Shown here: positions 1 through 10,973 of the stretch, piece by piece | How positions within the stretch are numbered: the stretch's first letter is position 1 | How the letters are laid out: each line of letters begins with the position of its first letter | Source of the DNA: Prosapia bicincta | Taxonomy: Eukaryota > Arthropoda > Insecta > Hemiptera > Cercopidae | Assembly (NCBI GenBank): GCA_036971475.1 | Contig: JBAIZL010000002.1 | Span: 357,108,082-357,172,081, forward strand | Length of the DNA: 64,000 nt | Reading direction: 5' to 3' | The notes under the pieces: generated by a model | The model's database searches: none | Told to the model about the DNA's origin: nothing | The model's input: only the letters and a program-made list of their open reading frames with translations | Made by a program: the position numbers and the translations under genes

Positions 1-738
1 GGATCTTCAACATGGTGGCATTAAGGTAATCTTTCTACCAACAAATGTAGATCCATCTAGCTATTTGCAAGCCAATGGACCAGGGTGTCTTGTAAACAGA
101 TAAAAAAACCTATTAAAGGAAGCTACTATCAACATTGTTAGAGGAAGGTGATCGTGGGCTGGCTGATGTGATAGCTAATTAGAAAGATATTAAATTGAAG
201 AATATTGCTTATTAGATTGTAAAAGCCTGAGTTGTTTGCAAATGTGTTAACAACTGCCAAATTGTGAACTAAGTTGTTAGGAGGAAATGAAATTGAAGAT
301 GAAGAGGTTCCAAAAATGAATAGTGATGTGTTCTTTCTTCATTCTATCCTTTCCCTGGATGTGAGGAAGCAACTGTAGAAGACTTTGAAGCTTGGTTGCA
401 TGAAGACAATGAGCATGTCATAACAGATAAAGAAATTGTTCCTGAGAGAACCTGTTGTTAATCTTTCAGAGGTGTCATATGAATATGCAGTGAAACAGAT
501 CACAAGATTTTTTACTTTTATATAAAGTATGTACATTTCAACTTCTAATATTTACTGTATGAGTCAAATCTTAATCGACGTGTTTCCAGTTTTGTACAGT
601 ATCAACTTGACACATTGAAAATTTTTAAAACTTAAAACCTCCTTTGTTTTACCTGAATTTTCAACTTTTCCCTATTATCTGACATTTTTGCTTATCCATG
701 AGGTGGCCCCTTTATTATGGATGAGTGAGACTCTGCTG
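1..738 (+). mobile_element. Tigger/pogo-type element, 3' part (arm 1 copy, cut by window start)
   Basis: Plus-strand translation of about 1-540 gives broken pieces typical of a Tigger/jerky DDE transposase: a degenerate LPPN-type block near position 30, then DFEAWLHEDNEH and TDKEIVPE near 380-450. Several stops make it a pseudogene. The end CTCTGCTG at 731-738 is followed by TA (739-740) and matches the end of the complete copy in arm 2 (53172-55119). The region carries no functional gene. Confidence 0.7.
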
Positions 739-740
739 TA

Positions 741-1964
741 TCAATTACAGTTTATTATCTGTCATTTTATCTTGATGAAAGGAAAATTGTACTTTTTTAC
801 TTTTCTTTCTTTTAAAATTTTCAATAGAAAAAATAACCTGTAGCGATGATTTTAAATAGGCTACACAAAAATGATCAGGTATATTCTATTAACAAACTTC
901 ATTCCTTATGAGATTAAAAAAATGTTATTTTTACTTCTAGATAAATAGTTCAACTATACAATGTTTTTATCATCGTTAACTTTAGTTTAGTAAAACATCA
1001 TCAAGTTTTGAACTACAGAAGCTACTTTACCCAATTACATAATGGCAGATGTCTTCATCCACAGGCAGTTAACAGAGAATTACACACGTTTTAAATTATA
1101 AATCTTTGAAAATGTAAATTGTAACGTTTCAGTTTTTTGCTACAGCAGTTTCACCATGATTTTTGAAGATTTACAAACAAATTGGTCTATATTACACTGT
1201 ATTTATAAAAGTATTATTGAAGATAAAGTGTTAAAAGTGCATACCTTTGTCAAACTCTCATTGAAAACGACAAGTAAGTACCCAGTAAGTGCCCCTATAA
1301 ACAAACAAATTAATATTCATAAGATGATGACACAAAATAAAATTAGGTAGGGCAGTGGTAATTTTTCAGTTATTTACCAGACTGAAATGGTGTTGACACC
1401 AAGAAGTATCTAGATGCCACCAGGTGACCAGTATAAGAATCTGTCAGTCTATCTTATGTAATGTTCTAAATATATCACCCTCATTAAACAGTGTCCATCA
1501 GAAATTCTTCAAGGAAAACCGATATGGGATTAAAAATTATATTTGGAACCAATTTTTTTCTCAAAAATTTTACCTACCACTCTATGATCTGACACCTTTG
1601 CACATTGTTAGTGTACAATTATAAAACATGTCGAATACTGGGAGTGTGTTTTAACTGCTTGCAATAACACTCCTACAAATCAACATTATTTGCCTCAAGT
1701 CATTGACCTATTGGCTGTTGGATCTTAAATCATTTAGATTATTTGTTTATTATTTCTTTATAAATTTTTATATAATTTTGTAAAAAAAACAATTTTTTAT
1801 TTTCACAAAATTTTTGATTGATGATTAACAAGTATTCATTTTCTTAATCATTACAAAAAACTTAGTTTTATGAGTTTTTCAATAAGGTGGTTATTGATTT
1901 TAAGTATGTACTGCTGAATGAAAAACAAATTTTTGTTATAATATAATATATTTAATAACTTTAA
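741..1964. other. AT-rich intronic sequence, no gene seen
   Basis: No coding potential or recognisable repeat end seen in 741-1560. Positions 1567-2650 (this stretch plus much of the adjacent Penelope-like element) are absent from arm 2, where the two sides join directly at about 52343. Confidence 0.5.
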
Positions 1965-2945
1965 CATAAGTTTAAATTTAAACTTTAAATTTTGTAAATT
2001 TGTAAAAACTTACTGAGACAGAATGTTTTCGATCGCTATGTAGTGATCTTCATCAGTGTCTTCTGCTTGGAGTTATTGAGTTAAGTGGTGACGGTTTGAA
2101 TGACAGGCTTTTGATAGTATCAAAGAGTATGTGTTATTTGTATTGGGTTTGTTCATTAAATATGTTTCTACTTTGTGTTTTTGTGTGTCTGTAAATTTCA
2201 TATTGTTCTAGTGTGTTGAGATGTGGTCCTTTTTTGTTGATGTGTAGGATTTCTATGGTTATGGTAAATGTCTGGGTATTTGTGTCCTGTATCTTTTATC
2301 TGGTTGTAAAATGTTGAGTTGGTGTTCTGTTTGTGATCTTCGACTCTTTGTTTAAAGCTACAACCTGTTTGATCAATGGAGAATAACAACTACACTTGTT
2401 GCAGTTTAATTTGTATATGCCTGGTGCTTGTAGTTTATCTTTGTTGTTGGTGTGATGTTGTATTTTGTATTGTGAATTTTTATTAGTTATGTATGCTATT
2501 TTGTATCACGTTTTTTGACATTGTTGGGCTATTTTATTTGATGTTTTGTTTATGTATAGTATTGTGATGTATATGTTTTCCCTCTCTGTATTATTAATTT
2601 TAGTGTTTTTTTTTTTTTGTATATTGTGCCAAAGTTCATCTATTATTGTGGTGTTGTATCCATTTGTGTATGGTAAATATTTGGTGTCTTGCTCTTTGTT
2701 TATGTTTTCTGTAGTCATTGGAAGCTCTTTAAATAAAGCATAGATCTGAATGCAGCATGCTTGTGTTGGACAGGGTAGTTTGAGGTGTTGTGTCTGTTTG
2801 AGATAAGTGTGTCTGTTGTTGTAGGTTTCCTCTAAATGTTGAAGCTGTGTTTTTGTGTGTGGCTTTTTGTTATGGTGCGGTCGAGGAAGTTTAGGGATCG
2901 GTTGGTTTCAATCTCTGAGGTGACGTAAAGATTTTCTAAGGAAAC
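1965..2945 (-). mobile_element. Penelope-like retroelement, 5'-truncated, decayed (arm 1)
   Basis: The minus strand encodes a tail of a Penelope-type reverse transcriptase (NRSLNFLDRTI at about 2900, then RHTYLKQTQH and a block resembling the post-RT linker). This is followed by a GIY-YIG-like endonuclease region: IYKLNCNKCSC near 2415 and QTGCSFKQRVEDHKQN at about 2360-2320. Frames are broken by stops and shifts. The 3' end carries the tail ending near 1970-2060 that also occurs inverted-paired at 59181-59423. GIY-YIG following RT is diagnostic of Penelope-like elements; assignment is by motif only. Confidence 0.7.
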
Positions 2946-3929
2946 TGTATATTTCAATATTTATTTAAAAAAGCAGCATGAAAAGATAAACTAGAAAGCT
3001 TTTGAGTGATTGAATAAATATGGGCAAGGCCTTTATTTAATCAGTAAATCTTTTTCCCTTGGTTTAAGACCAGTCCCTTATTCCTAAGCTCTAAAAATAA
3101 ATCAATAACATCTGTTGTCTATTTTTCCTACGTTCTACAAATACTCATGAAAAATATATAATCTATCAACTCAGGTGTAAAAGGTTCAAAATTCAGTTAA
3201 CGATTTAAAATAGCCTGGAATAGACATTATAAGTTTTTTCAATCCGACTTATTTCATATATTATTCTATATTTTCTGTTAGAACTCTAGGGATTTAAAAA
3301 AATGTAGTTTTATTATAAAATTTACAAATAAATATTTATATTAGTACTTTTAGTATCATTTGGTAAGAAAAACACGACTCTAAAGCTAACATGAAACCTA
3401 CCAAAATGAGCCCTGCTGGGAATTTCTATTATATCAGCAGCAATAACATGAAAAATAGTTTTTCTTCTTGATGGAAAATACTTGACCTAACTGTCGAGTG
3501 ACAGGTCAACCGGACCTGAACCCTGCTAATCACTATCCTATTTATACACTATATTTTGAATTGCCCGAGTATTGAAAGTGCCCAAGTAACAGGTGTTTAC
3601 CGTATTATAAGACATGTAACTATAATAAAGATGTTTTTTTCAAGCAAAAATTTGTAACATAATTTTTGGTATTGTTATATTCTGTAAAAGCACTGCTTTA
3701 ATTTAATATAATTTACTTAAAATTTTTGTTTCAATAGCCTTTTCAATGCTACAAATGTTACAATTAGTAAAATGTTACCATCTGAGCAACAATGGGTTGC
3801 CCCACACAGTTTTGATCCTGCTATACCCTTGTATATAACCAATTTGGAAATCATTATTATTTTTACCAACAGATACAAATATCTGTCATATTGTATATTT
3901 TCCATTTCATATAATTTAATTTTAAAGAG
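2946..3929. other. Intronic sequence upstream of channel exon
   Basis: AT-rich, mirrored at 51062-52050 in arm 2. It ends in a pyrimidine-poor but usable acceptor (AAAGAG) directly before the exon at 3930. No gene or repeat end recognised. Confidence 0.4.
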
Positions 3930-4031
3930 GCAGGATTCCGGACTCTACATGATGCTGGTCCTGAACTGAAGCGTGCAATATCTGGAAACCTAGAAGAACT
4001 TATTGATGACAACCCGGAACCAATGCATAGG
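3930..4031 (+). CDS. Calcium channel alpha-1 exon (post-IQ), arm 1 copy
   Basis: A 102-bp phase-0 exon between an AG acceptor (3928-3929) and a GTAAGG donor at 4032. It encodes 34 residues beginning [20 protein letters not shown] and ending DDNPEPMHR. This matches the segment just after the IQ motif in L-type (Cav1 / Ca-alpha1D) channel C-termini, a cytoplasmic region of the plasma-membrane channel that contributes to calmodulin regulation. The partner exon at 50960-51061 has Leu (TTG) where this one has Phe (TTC) at residue 3; Leu is the residue common in the family. It lies in inverted orientation to exons at 55.8 and 57.3 kb, so it cannot be spliced in sense to them. Likely a duplicated exon. 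Confidence 0.85.
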
Positions 4032-5068
4032 GTAAGGTGTTCTATAATTAGTCAATTCTAATCACTGAACAATTTAATTCAAAAGCAAAGTTGACTCTTT
4101 GCTGGGGATTTTAACGATTTTTTTGTATCATTTGTCATGTGTGAAAAGAATATGAGAGCATATTATTATCAAATTATTCTAAAATAAAAGTATTAACTGT
4201 TATGTATGAAGTAGTAAAGCTATGTGTTTTATCATTATACAGGTGTATTTAAACTGGATATTTCTAATTTAAAAATTAATTAAATTAATTAGAAAAATAA
4301 TTTTTAAATGCCTCTTACCCAACTACGGCTGACCAAAACCTTTCTTAAACATTTATATTCCTAATGTCAAGTTAGGCTAAACTGTGGAAAGCCTAATGTA
4401 AAAGTATATTTGATAATTTTTCAAGTTTTTAACAAAAAAAATAATAATAATAAAACTAGTCCTATAATTGTGTCGCTGATAGTTTTTGAGAAAATGGTAA
4501 ACATTTTAAAAATCAGAAATGAAATTTACACTTTTTATGTTCGATAAAAAAGAAAACTTTCAAAGAAATTGGGGATAAATAAATATTTGTTAATAAAAAT
4601 TTGTACACAATTTAGACCGTAGAAAATTGATAAAAAAATTTGCTAACCAAAATTTAAAATGATTTTTAAAATATGAACGCATTCCATGAAAATTTGTAAC
4701 AATACTGATAACATTTCAAGATTCATTCAACACAGATGTTTGATATGGCCACCATTTTGTTGAAAGCAGCATTTGGCACACTAAAACCCAGCATTTTGAA
4801 CTTTTCCCTGTCCCATCCACTGGCTACCAAATGTGTTATTTGCATATTCAGTAACAGAATGTGAGAAATAACAGATGAGTCATCTGACAAAAACCATATC
4901 TTTATTCTATCTGTATAGGGAATGTCTTCTAAAAGATATTGTAGATATACCTTTGGCAATCTTTCCCATTGAGCTATAGAGGTAAACAAAATTGGATCTA
5001 TTATAATTTTCCAACCAGTTCATGAGAGAAGTTGAATAAAAAAGTATGTTGTAACTCATTTGATTTTT
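4032..5068. other. Intron sequence of arm 1, no gene seen
   Basis: AT-rich, with a short (AAT)n near 4440-4456; mirrored at about 49930-50959 in arm 2. The 88-codon minus ORF at 4723-4989 is matched by a 78-codon ORF in the mirrored arm but resembles no family I know. Confidence 0.4.
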
Positions 5069-5276
5069 TTTTTTTTTTTCCAGGCGAAAAACCTATCAAG
5101 GTTATCATCGCCTAATTAAAGTTATTTTAAATAATTATTTTAAAATGAAACTAACCAACTAAACAAAATAAAATAAAATAAATGTTTAATACAAATTGTA
5201 ACTAAAACTAAAGAAACTAAAATTATACATAGTTTAAATATTATTAAATAGATTCAGGTGGCGTAAGGAAGCGAGG
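5069..5276 (-). mobile_element. 5'-truncated LINE tail with poly(A), arm 1 only
   Basis: On the minus strand a ~190-bp 3' UTR ends TTTTTCGCCTGG followed by about 18 A (plus-strand T run from 5064). The T-rich duplication beginning TTGATTTT flanks it (5060 and 5277). The arm 2 site (about 49915-49940) is empty, so this inserted after the arms separated. A second copy of the same tail sits at 35873-36113. Non-LTR 3' end inferred from the A tail and TSD; no coding sequence present. Confidence 0.75.
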
Positions 5277-5355
5277 TTGATTTTTTTTCTGCCCATATGT
5301 GAGTATTACAAAATTTAGGAATTCCATTCCTTGAGAAGCAAAATTCATTAATTAA

Positions 5356-6403
5356 CCCTTAGCACTCGACTGTCGGGGGAGCCCCGCCAAGCGTATATTG
5401 CCTCGTATGTCGGGGGTCACCCGACACGATTTTCAATTGCCTATATCTCGTCTGCGGTGAAGCCCACGACATTCAATCTTTTACTGTTTTGTGCTACACT
5501 CTATTGACAATAATGTGAACTAAGTTGAAAATGTCTAGGAATATGTGAGTCATCACAAAATCTAGTTTGCCGCTACATTGTAAGCTGCAAGTAGGTTACA
5601 GTTTCGCAGGTTATTTGTTTACTCGTAGTTTGCCATGGCTTCAAGTGCAATTAGTGATTCTGAAATTCCCAATCTTTTACTTGATCCAGATTTATTAGAA
5701 TGTAGTTCAGTTTCATTAACAAAATAATTAAACTAACAGTTATTTGTAAATATAACCAGTTTTGGGTGGTGTAGATTTAGCTGCTCAATATAATGAACCG
5801 TGCAGTTTTACGAGACGAACAAATAAATGGTGGAGGAAAATGTTTTTCTGGCTATTAGATGTAGCTGTAGTAAACATTTTTATTATCTATAATAACAAAA
5901 AAAGGAAATGAGAGAAAATCCTGTTAAACAAAAATAGTTTTGGCAAAACTTGGTGAGGGAATGCATTGGTGATATCAGGAATAACCTGTATAGTAAGAGG
6001 GGTCGACCCTCAACTACTGACAAAGAAGAAAGACTGAATGGGAAATTACATTTAATCTTTTCCAATGATAAAAGTAGTTCTAAGGATTGTGCAGTTTGCA
6101 GTAACAGGAAGATAAAAGGAGGTAGAAAAGAAACAGTTTTTCACTGCAAAACATGCAGCAGAAAACCAGGACTTCATCTGGAAGAAGGTTTTCAGAGATA
6201 TCATACTCTGCAAAACTACAAATAAGATAATAAAATCATGTACATACAGTATTAGTGATTAAAAATAGCTTATTTTACTAAAATCATGTAATAGAAAACA
6301 AGGTTTTCCATAAACAATAATGCAACTTGCAGGTGAGGAATTTGTTTCAATTTAATTACAAGTGGGGAAGCAAAGCATGTTAAAAAAATCCGAGCGCTAA
6401 GGG
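5356..6403 (+). mobile_element. piggyBac-like element, internally deleted (arm 1)
   Basis: TTAA target copies lie at 5352-5355 and 6404-6407. Terminal inverted repeats are CCCTTAGCACTCG on the left and the reverse complement of CGAGCGCTAAGGG on the right (12 of 13 match). About 1.05 kb, compared with the ~2.3 kb or more expected of a full element. The interior keeps only the C-terminal transposase part. The same element at the same site is in arm 2 (48804-49851), so it predates the inverted duplication. Confidence 0.9.
5893..6225 (+). pseudogene. piggyBac transposase C-terminal remnant
   Basis: Reads LVRECIGDIRNN, a GRPSTTDKEERLNGKLHL block, then a cysteine-rich end (CAVCSNRK, FHCKTCSRKPGLHLEEGF) and RYHTL before the stop at 6223-6225. 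In piggyBac/PGBD transposases this is the linker and C-terminal zinc-binding domain that contacts the transposon ends. Only about the last 100 residues remain and the catalytic DDD core is missing, so it cannot be active. A stop interrupts the upstream part at about 5930. Confidence 0.85.
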
Positions 6404-6439
6404 TTAAAATATGATAAAGGAATCAGATCAATTAAGTAT

Positions 6440-6815
6440 TTTCTAATCAAGCACCATTAAAATTCTTTTTTTTTTAATTGTAACTTTGTAGAACTCATTT
6501 TTGCACTGGTCATAAGAAACAGGTACAAAAGTTGTTCTTTTAAATTGTGTGGGCGTAGTGCGGTCAGAATTTGTTCTAAGGGTAAAAACTGTGAACTCTG
6601 AATTTTATAAGGGGATACTGCAATGTTTGCAAAATGTCTTAGAAAGAGAGAGATCAAAAAAATTGGCAAATCGCTTTCTTCTTCATCCCGATAATGCTCT
6701 ATGCCATGCCTAGCTTCTCATTTGCACTCGCGGAAAAAAGTGTTCCTGTCTGTCCACATCTCCCATACTCACCCGATTTAGCATCATGCAACTTCTGAGA
6801 TTAAATCGAATTTCG
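6440..6815 (+). pseudogene. mariner transposase fragment (arm 1)
   Basis: Plus-strand pieces read LLHPDNALCHA (the D of the second catalytic position region) and, in another frame, VPVCPHLPYSPDL, the hallmark block near the third catalytic residue of mariner transposases. Frameshifts and stops are present. The downstream ~195 bp retained in arm 2 (48235-48430) is deleted here, the join falling just after CATGCAACTTCT. No terminal repeats identified. Confidence 0.75.
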
Positions 6816-7320
6816 ATGTAAGTTTATTACTGATTTAAATACAAAATTATTCACCATATTTTTTTATCATACTTTGTATCTTCCTATAAATTAATAACAT
6901 CAGTTGAATTCATGCGTGTAAGAGAATTAATAGTATTTCCAATAATAATTATAATTTTTAAAATTATGATTAACTACAATAACCTTTCACTTTTTCTGGC
7001 TAGTATAAAATGGTATTCACAATAAAGTGGTATTCATTTAGATATGTTACAACAATTTAATATCTGTACATTTGGTAAACTGTAAAATCAACTGTTACTG
7101 CTCCCAATTTATAGAACAAAAGGTTTTAAATAATAACATTTCTTGAAAAATATTTTTGGATTTAATTTTCCATTTACATAAATGTACTGTTTATATTTTT
7201 TTTAATTTTCAGTATGCTATTTTAGATTAAAGGTTTTACATATTATTAAAAAGAATAGTAACTAAGATAATAATAGTAATAAAAAATGTTTTATTATTAG
7301 TTTTTTTAAAGATAAATTTG

Positions 7321-7325
<5 letters not shown>

Positions 7326-7401
<76 letters not shown>
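7326..7401. repeat. (TA)n microsatellite
   Basis: Uninterrupted alternating T and A, about 76 bp; mirrored but shorter at 47637-47698. Confidence 0.98.
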
Positions 7402-7403
<2 letters not shown>

Positions 7404-8465
7404 TTCTGAAAAAATCATATCACTAAACATTTTGTAGTTGATTTGATAATTTTGTCAATATTACATTCATTTAAATTCATATTTCTTGAAGTTTTTTAGA
7501 AATTTTATATTAGCTTTTCCTATAAATTTTGTAAGAAAATATTTACTTGTCAATAGCTAACTAGTATTATCTGTTATCAAACCTGAAAAATATAAATTTT
7601 ATTTTCACTTTTTTATGATGTCTATCAGTGTTCTCAAAAACTATCAGTTACAGTTCTTGGACTAGAATTGTTCAATTCTTAAAGCTAAAAATCATAAGAA
7701 GTTAGGAAATCTTCCTCAACATTTGATTCCCAGATTTGCAGTATATTATGAGCTATCTTGATAAGTAACATTTTCAGCAACACTTACTACACATTATCCC
7801 ATACTTACAAGTTTTGATAACTGAATCCTACTGAAGTATGTCAACAATCAAAGAGAGTGCTTCATATTATTGGCATGATGTAAGCTGAAACACATTCCAT
7901 TTATCATATTCGGCCACTTGGAATTTGAAAGCAATTTCTTACAATAGTAATCTATATGTTTTCATTCTTCATGCTTACATAAAAATTTGTTTGTTAAAAC
8001 AACAAATTGTTAAAATATTAACACAAAATAATTGTAAATGTTGGTATATGATGAGTTTGCTCAAGGGAAACCCAGTGTCAGATAACTTGTCAAAATAAGA
8101 GATGGGATTTGACCGAATTATTTAACCAGTTATAGCTTGGTAGCAAAGCAATTCTGAACTTCGGTTTAGCATTACTTTTTTAAATCTTTAGCCATAGAAT
8201 AAACTCCCAAAAGATTGCCAAATAGTATAAGATAAATCATGTCATCAGCAAATTTCATTTGTAGTTCATTTTGATTTTAAATACAAACACCATTTACCAA
8301 TGCAGTTTGTAAAAGTAACTCAAGAAATATTACTAATTGTGTGAATATTTATAAAGATATATGTCTAGCAAATAAAACTACAGATTTTTTACTAATAAGG
8401 AATGATATATTTAGTCAGAATCCATTTTAAAGCTCAAAATGTGTAATTAATTTGTTTTCTTTCAG
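7402..8465. other. Intron sequence of arm 1, no gene seen
   Basis: AT-rich, mirrored at 46562-47636. Ends in a good acceptor (TTTCTTTCAG) before the exon at 8466. Confidence 0.4.
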
Positions 8466-8564
8466 CACAACCATTCTCTGTTTGGAAGTGTGTGGTCATC
8501 AATGAGACGTGGGCATAGTAGTTTCCGTCATACCAATCCTCGCAAAGTAGCTTCTGCTATCAAG
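8466..8564 (+). CDS. Calcium channel alpha-1 exon, arm 1 copy
   Basis: A 99-bp phase-0 exon, acceptor TTTCAG and donor GTAAGT, encoding 33 residues: HNHSLFGSVWSSMRRGHSSF and on to KVASAIK. It continues the post-IQ cytoplasmic tail of an invertebrate Cav1-type channel after PEPMHR in the preceding exon. The first codon is CAC (His) here and TGC (Cys) in arm 2 (46559-46561 read minus). The invertebrate family usually shows Arg, and CGC would explain both by one CpG transition each. No following exon was recognised in arm 1. Confidence 0.8.
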
Positions 8565-8571
8565 GTAAGTA

Positions 8572-8922
8572 CCTATGAGGAAAAAATTATAGTATGTGCC
8601 AATACTATAACTGCTTAAGGTATTTACAGTGTTCAATTATGTGTTCCCCTACACAAAGGTTTTACTTTTAATGTTCTGTTACTTATTGTTCTTTTACTTT
8701 TTGTTTGTACTTCCTCACTTGTCTTTTTCTTTGTTCTTTAATTTAAATTATATGTGTTCACTATAATCTTGTCTCTTGCTGTAATATCATCTGATGTTCC
8801 CATTTTGTAAGTTATACAGTTTTTCAGTGTTCATTACTCATCAAGTTGCTTGTTTCCATATACAGTATGTTACAATAGTATATTATTTCATATTATTCAA
8901 AAAATTTATTAGATTTTAAAAA
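8572..8922 (+). repeat. 351-bp direct repeat, left copy (flank of hAT)
   Basis: Starts with CCTATGAG and is repeated at 10623-10973 with about 3 mismatches (for example CTACACA versus CTAGACA). The two copies bracket the truncated hAT at 8924-10622. This left copy joins the exon intron without interruption, i.e. it has the structure of an unoccupied hAT target. Confidence 0.9.
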
Positions 8923-9414
8923 TCCTATGGGATTCATCTTCCCTCCCATTACTGTTTTCAAATTGTTGAGATCGATCATGGCATGTTTGTGGTATTGTAA
9001 ATGATAATGTGACTCAAATTTTTCAATAGCCTTTTTCCAATTTTGGAATCCTTCTTGGACAAGCTGGCCTGTTTTCTGGGATGATCTCATACCCACTTCA
9101 GTTGGAGCAAAGAGTACACAATAAGTGCAGTAAGCCCGGTTTTCTATCTCAGAGTATGACAACCACTTATACTTTTGCAACCAGGAATACAAAAACTTCC
9201 TCTCCTGCCTTCCATGAGTCGTCGCTGGAAACTTGTAGTTGGAAGATGGAGACCACAAGTTTTCCAAAACATGTAACTTCTCAGTGCCTGAGAGCCACTT
9301 ATTTTTGTACAAAGAAATGTCCATTTTACTGCTGCATTCTATGTTGACATTGTCCGAAGTATGACTGGAGGTTGAGGCTGAAGTATCAGGTTCATCAAGA
9401 GCAGGACTGGCCAA
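8893..9414 (-). pseudogene. hAT transposase N-terminal fragment (arm 1)
   Basis: 173 residues, beginning MASPALDEPDTSAS and holding the TTF-type zinc finger (WLSYSEIENRAYCTYCVLF, about residues 83-101). The last ~9 residues (FLKSNKFFE) come from the duplicated flanking DNA, not from the transposase. Compared with the arm 2 gene this copy lacks a 7-residue insertion (YLWWWCI) in the zinc finger. It carries 5 extra bases (AGAAA at about 9415-9425) that shift the frame relative to the arm 2 gene. An exon-1 equivalent lies at about 10140-10198. Confidence 0.85.
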
Positions 9415-10622
9415 TTTCTTCCGATCAGGCTCTCCAATCTAACCCAAAATAATTTAAGCAAATTAATATTAGGTCATTTCCATGCGTGACTTACTCTACA
9501 TCAGAGAATTATGCAAATGCTAATTACTCAAGTACTACTTAACTTATGGTTAAACAAAAACTTTTAATATATCAGATTACAGTTGAGCATGCTCTATTTT
9601 TAGCAACATTTAAAAAACTTACACAAGTTATGGCTTTCTAACAAAACCTAAATTTGTCATCATGTGACTTACTCTACATGAAAAGAAGCCGTCATTTCAT
9701 TACCATGCTATATTTAATTTAAAGTAATAGACTTCAGATTATTCTTAAACAAATATGAAAAGAACAACTGTGAATAAATTTTTTCATTTTGTTCACTTGT
9801 GGTATGTATTTACATGGAATTAACCATTAATAAACATACTCAACAACCCGGTAGTGGAAACAGTCCAACGCCCGTTCTAATGTTGTTTTATTGTCATTTT
9901 AGTTTTCAGGTACCGTTATTAATCTCCTCGATAGATAAATAAATATAATTATTGTCAATTTGATTTACCTTTTTTACCTATCTATAGTAGGCCTAACATT
10001 ATTCAATTTACTAATTTTTCAATAAAACTCATCTTATTTGGACACGGCAAGGCGCGCCGGCTAAATGCTAGTACATCCGTGTTATCAATGGTGAATATAT
10101 AACATTTGTGGTGAATATAAATATAACATTTACACTTACCTTTGCGCCGCTGGTAACACTCTCATTTTTGCAAAATAGTCCGTCAAAAGCCGTTTCATAG
10201 TGAAACATTAGAGTTGACACAAAACACTTGCCCTTGTAACCTCTGTCACTATAATAAAACTCAACTTATTATAATAAAACTCAACAAATTACTTTACGCT
10301 AACGCGAACAAAGAACATGAGCCGAACACACCCCAGAAGGCGAGTGGGCGAGGCTTGCTGCTGGTAGGTTGTGGAAGGGGGAAGCCGGTTTTCTCCCACC
10401 CGCAACTACAAACAAAGTAAGCGCGCGCAACAAATGTTCCGTTGTGGAATTTGGAATGCAGCTATTTATTTCGTAGTTGTAGTGAAATGTAACTCTCGTA
10501 AACCAGTATTCAGTATGCGATGTGTCTACTATTGGCGGATTTAAAAATAGAATGTAATTTTTTTTTTTTTCTTGAGGGGGGCTACAGCCCCTTTAGCCCC
10601 CCCCCCCGTGGGTGCGCGCCTG
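8924..10622 (-). mobile_element. hAT element, 3'-truncated (arm 1)
   Basis: Has the same 5' terminus (CAGGCGCGCAC, minus strand, ending at 10622) and 5' region as the complete element at 42672-46447, with the 8-bp target copy CCTATGAG at 10623-10630. It stops inside the transposase gene at 8924, where it is fused to duplicated flank. The C-terminal ~600 codons and right terminus are missing, so the copy is dead. Confidence 0.9.
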
Positions 10623-10973
10623 CCTATGAGGAAAAAATTATAGTATGTGCCAATACTATAACTGCTTAAGGTATTTACAGTGTTCAATTATGTGTTCCCC
10701 TAGACAAAGGTTTTACTTTTAATGTTCTGTTACTTGTTGTTCTTTTACTTTTTGTTTGTACTTCCTCACTTGTCTTTTTCTTTGTTCTTTAATTTAAATT
10801 ATATGTGTTCACTATAATCTTGTCTCTTGCTGTAATATCATCTGATGTTCCCATTTTGTAAGTTATACAGTTTTTCAGTGTTCATTACTCATCAAGTTGC
10901 TTGTTTCCATATACAGTATGTTACCATAGTATATTATTTCATATTATTCAAAAAATTTATTAGATTTTAAAAA
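10623..10973 (+). repeat. 351-bp direct repeat, right copy
   Basis: Second copy of 8572-8922, offset 2051 bp, starting with the 8-bp target copy CCTATGAG. It continues into sequence mirrored in arm 2 from about 42390 leftward on the complement. Confidence 0.9.

Noticed and set aside
4723..4989. 88-codon minus ORF mirrored at 50031-50267 (plus)
   Set aside because: Kept open in both arms, but the arms are young copies. No recognised domain and it lies in a channel intron. Not enough to call a gene.
7236..7430. ORFs of repeated Tyr-Ile (also near 12071, 12416-12841, 40344)
   Set aside because: Translations of (TA)n tracts; chance open frames, not genes.
8466..8564. Arm 1 channel exons as a separate working gene
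   Set aside because: No upstream exon in plus orientation is visible and both exons carry replacements at conserved positions; better read as part of the inverted duplicate.
9081..9347. 88-codon plus ORF, and its mirror 43939-44226
   Set aside because: Antisense shadow of the hAT transposase zinc-finger region.
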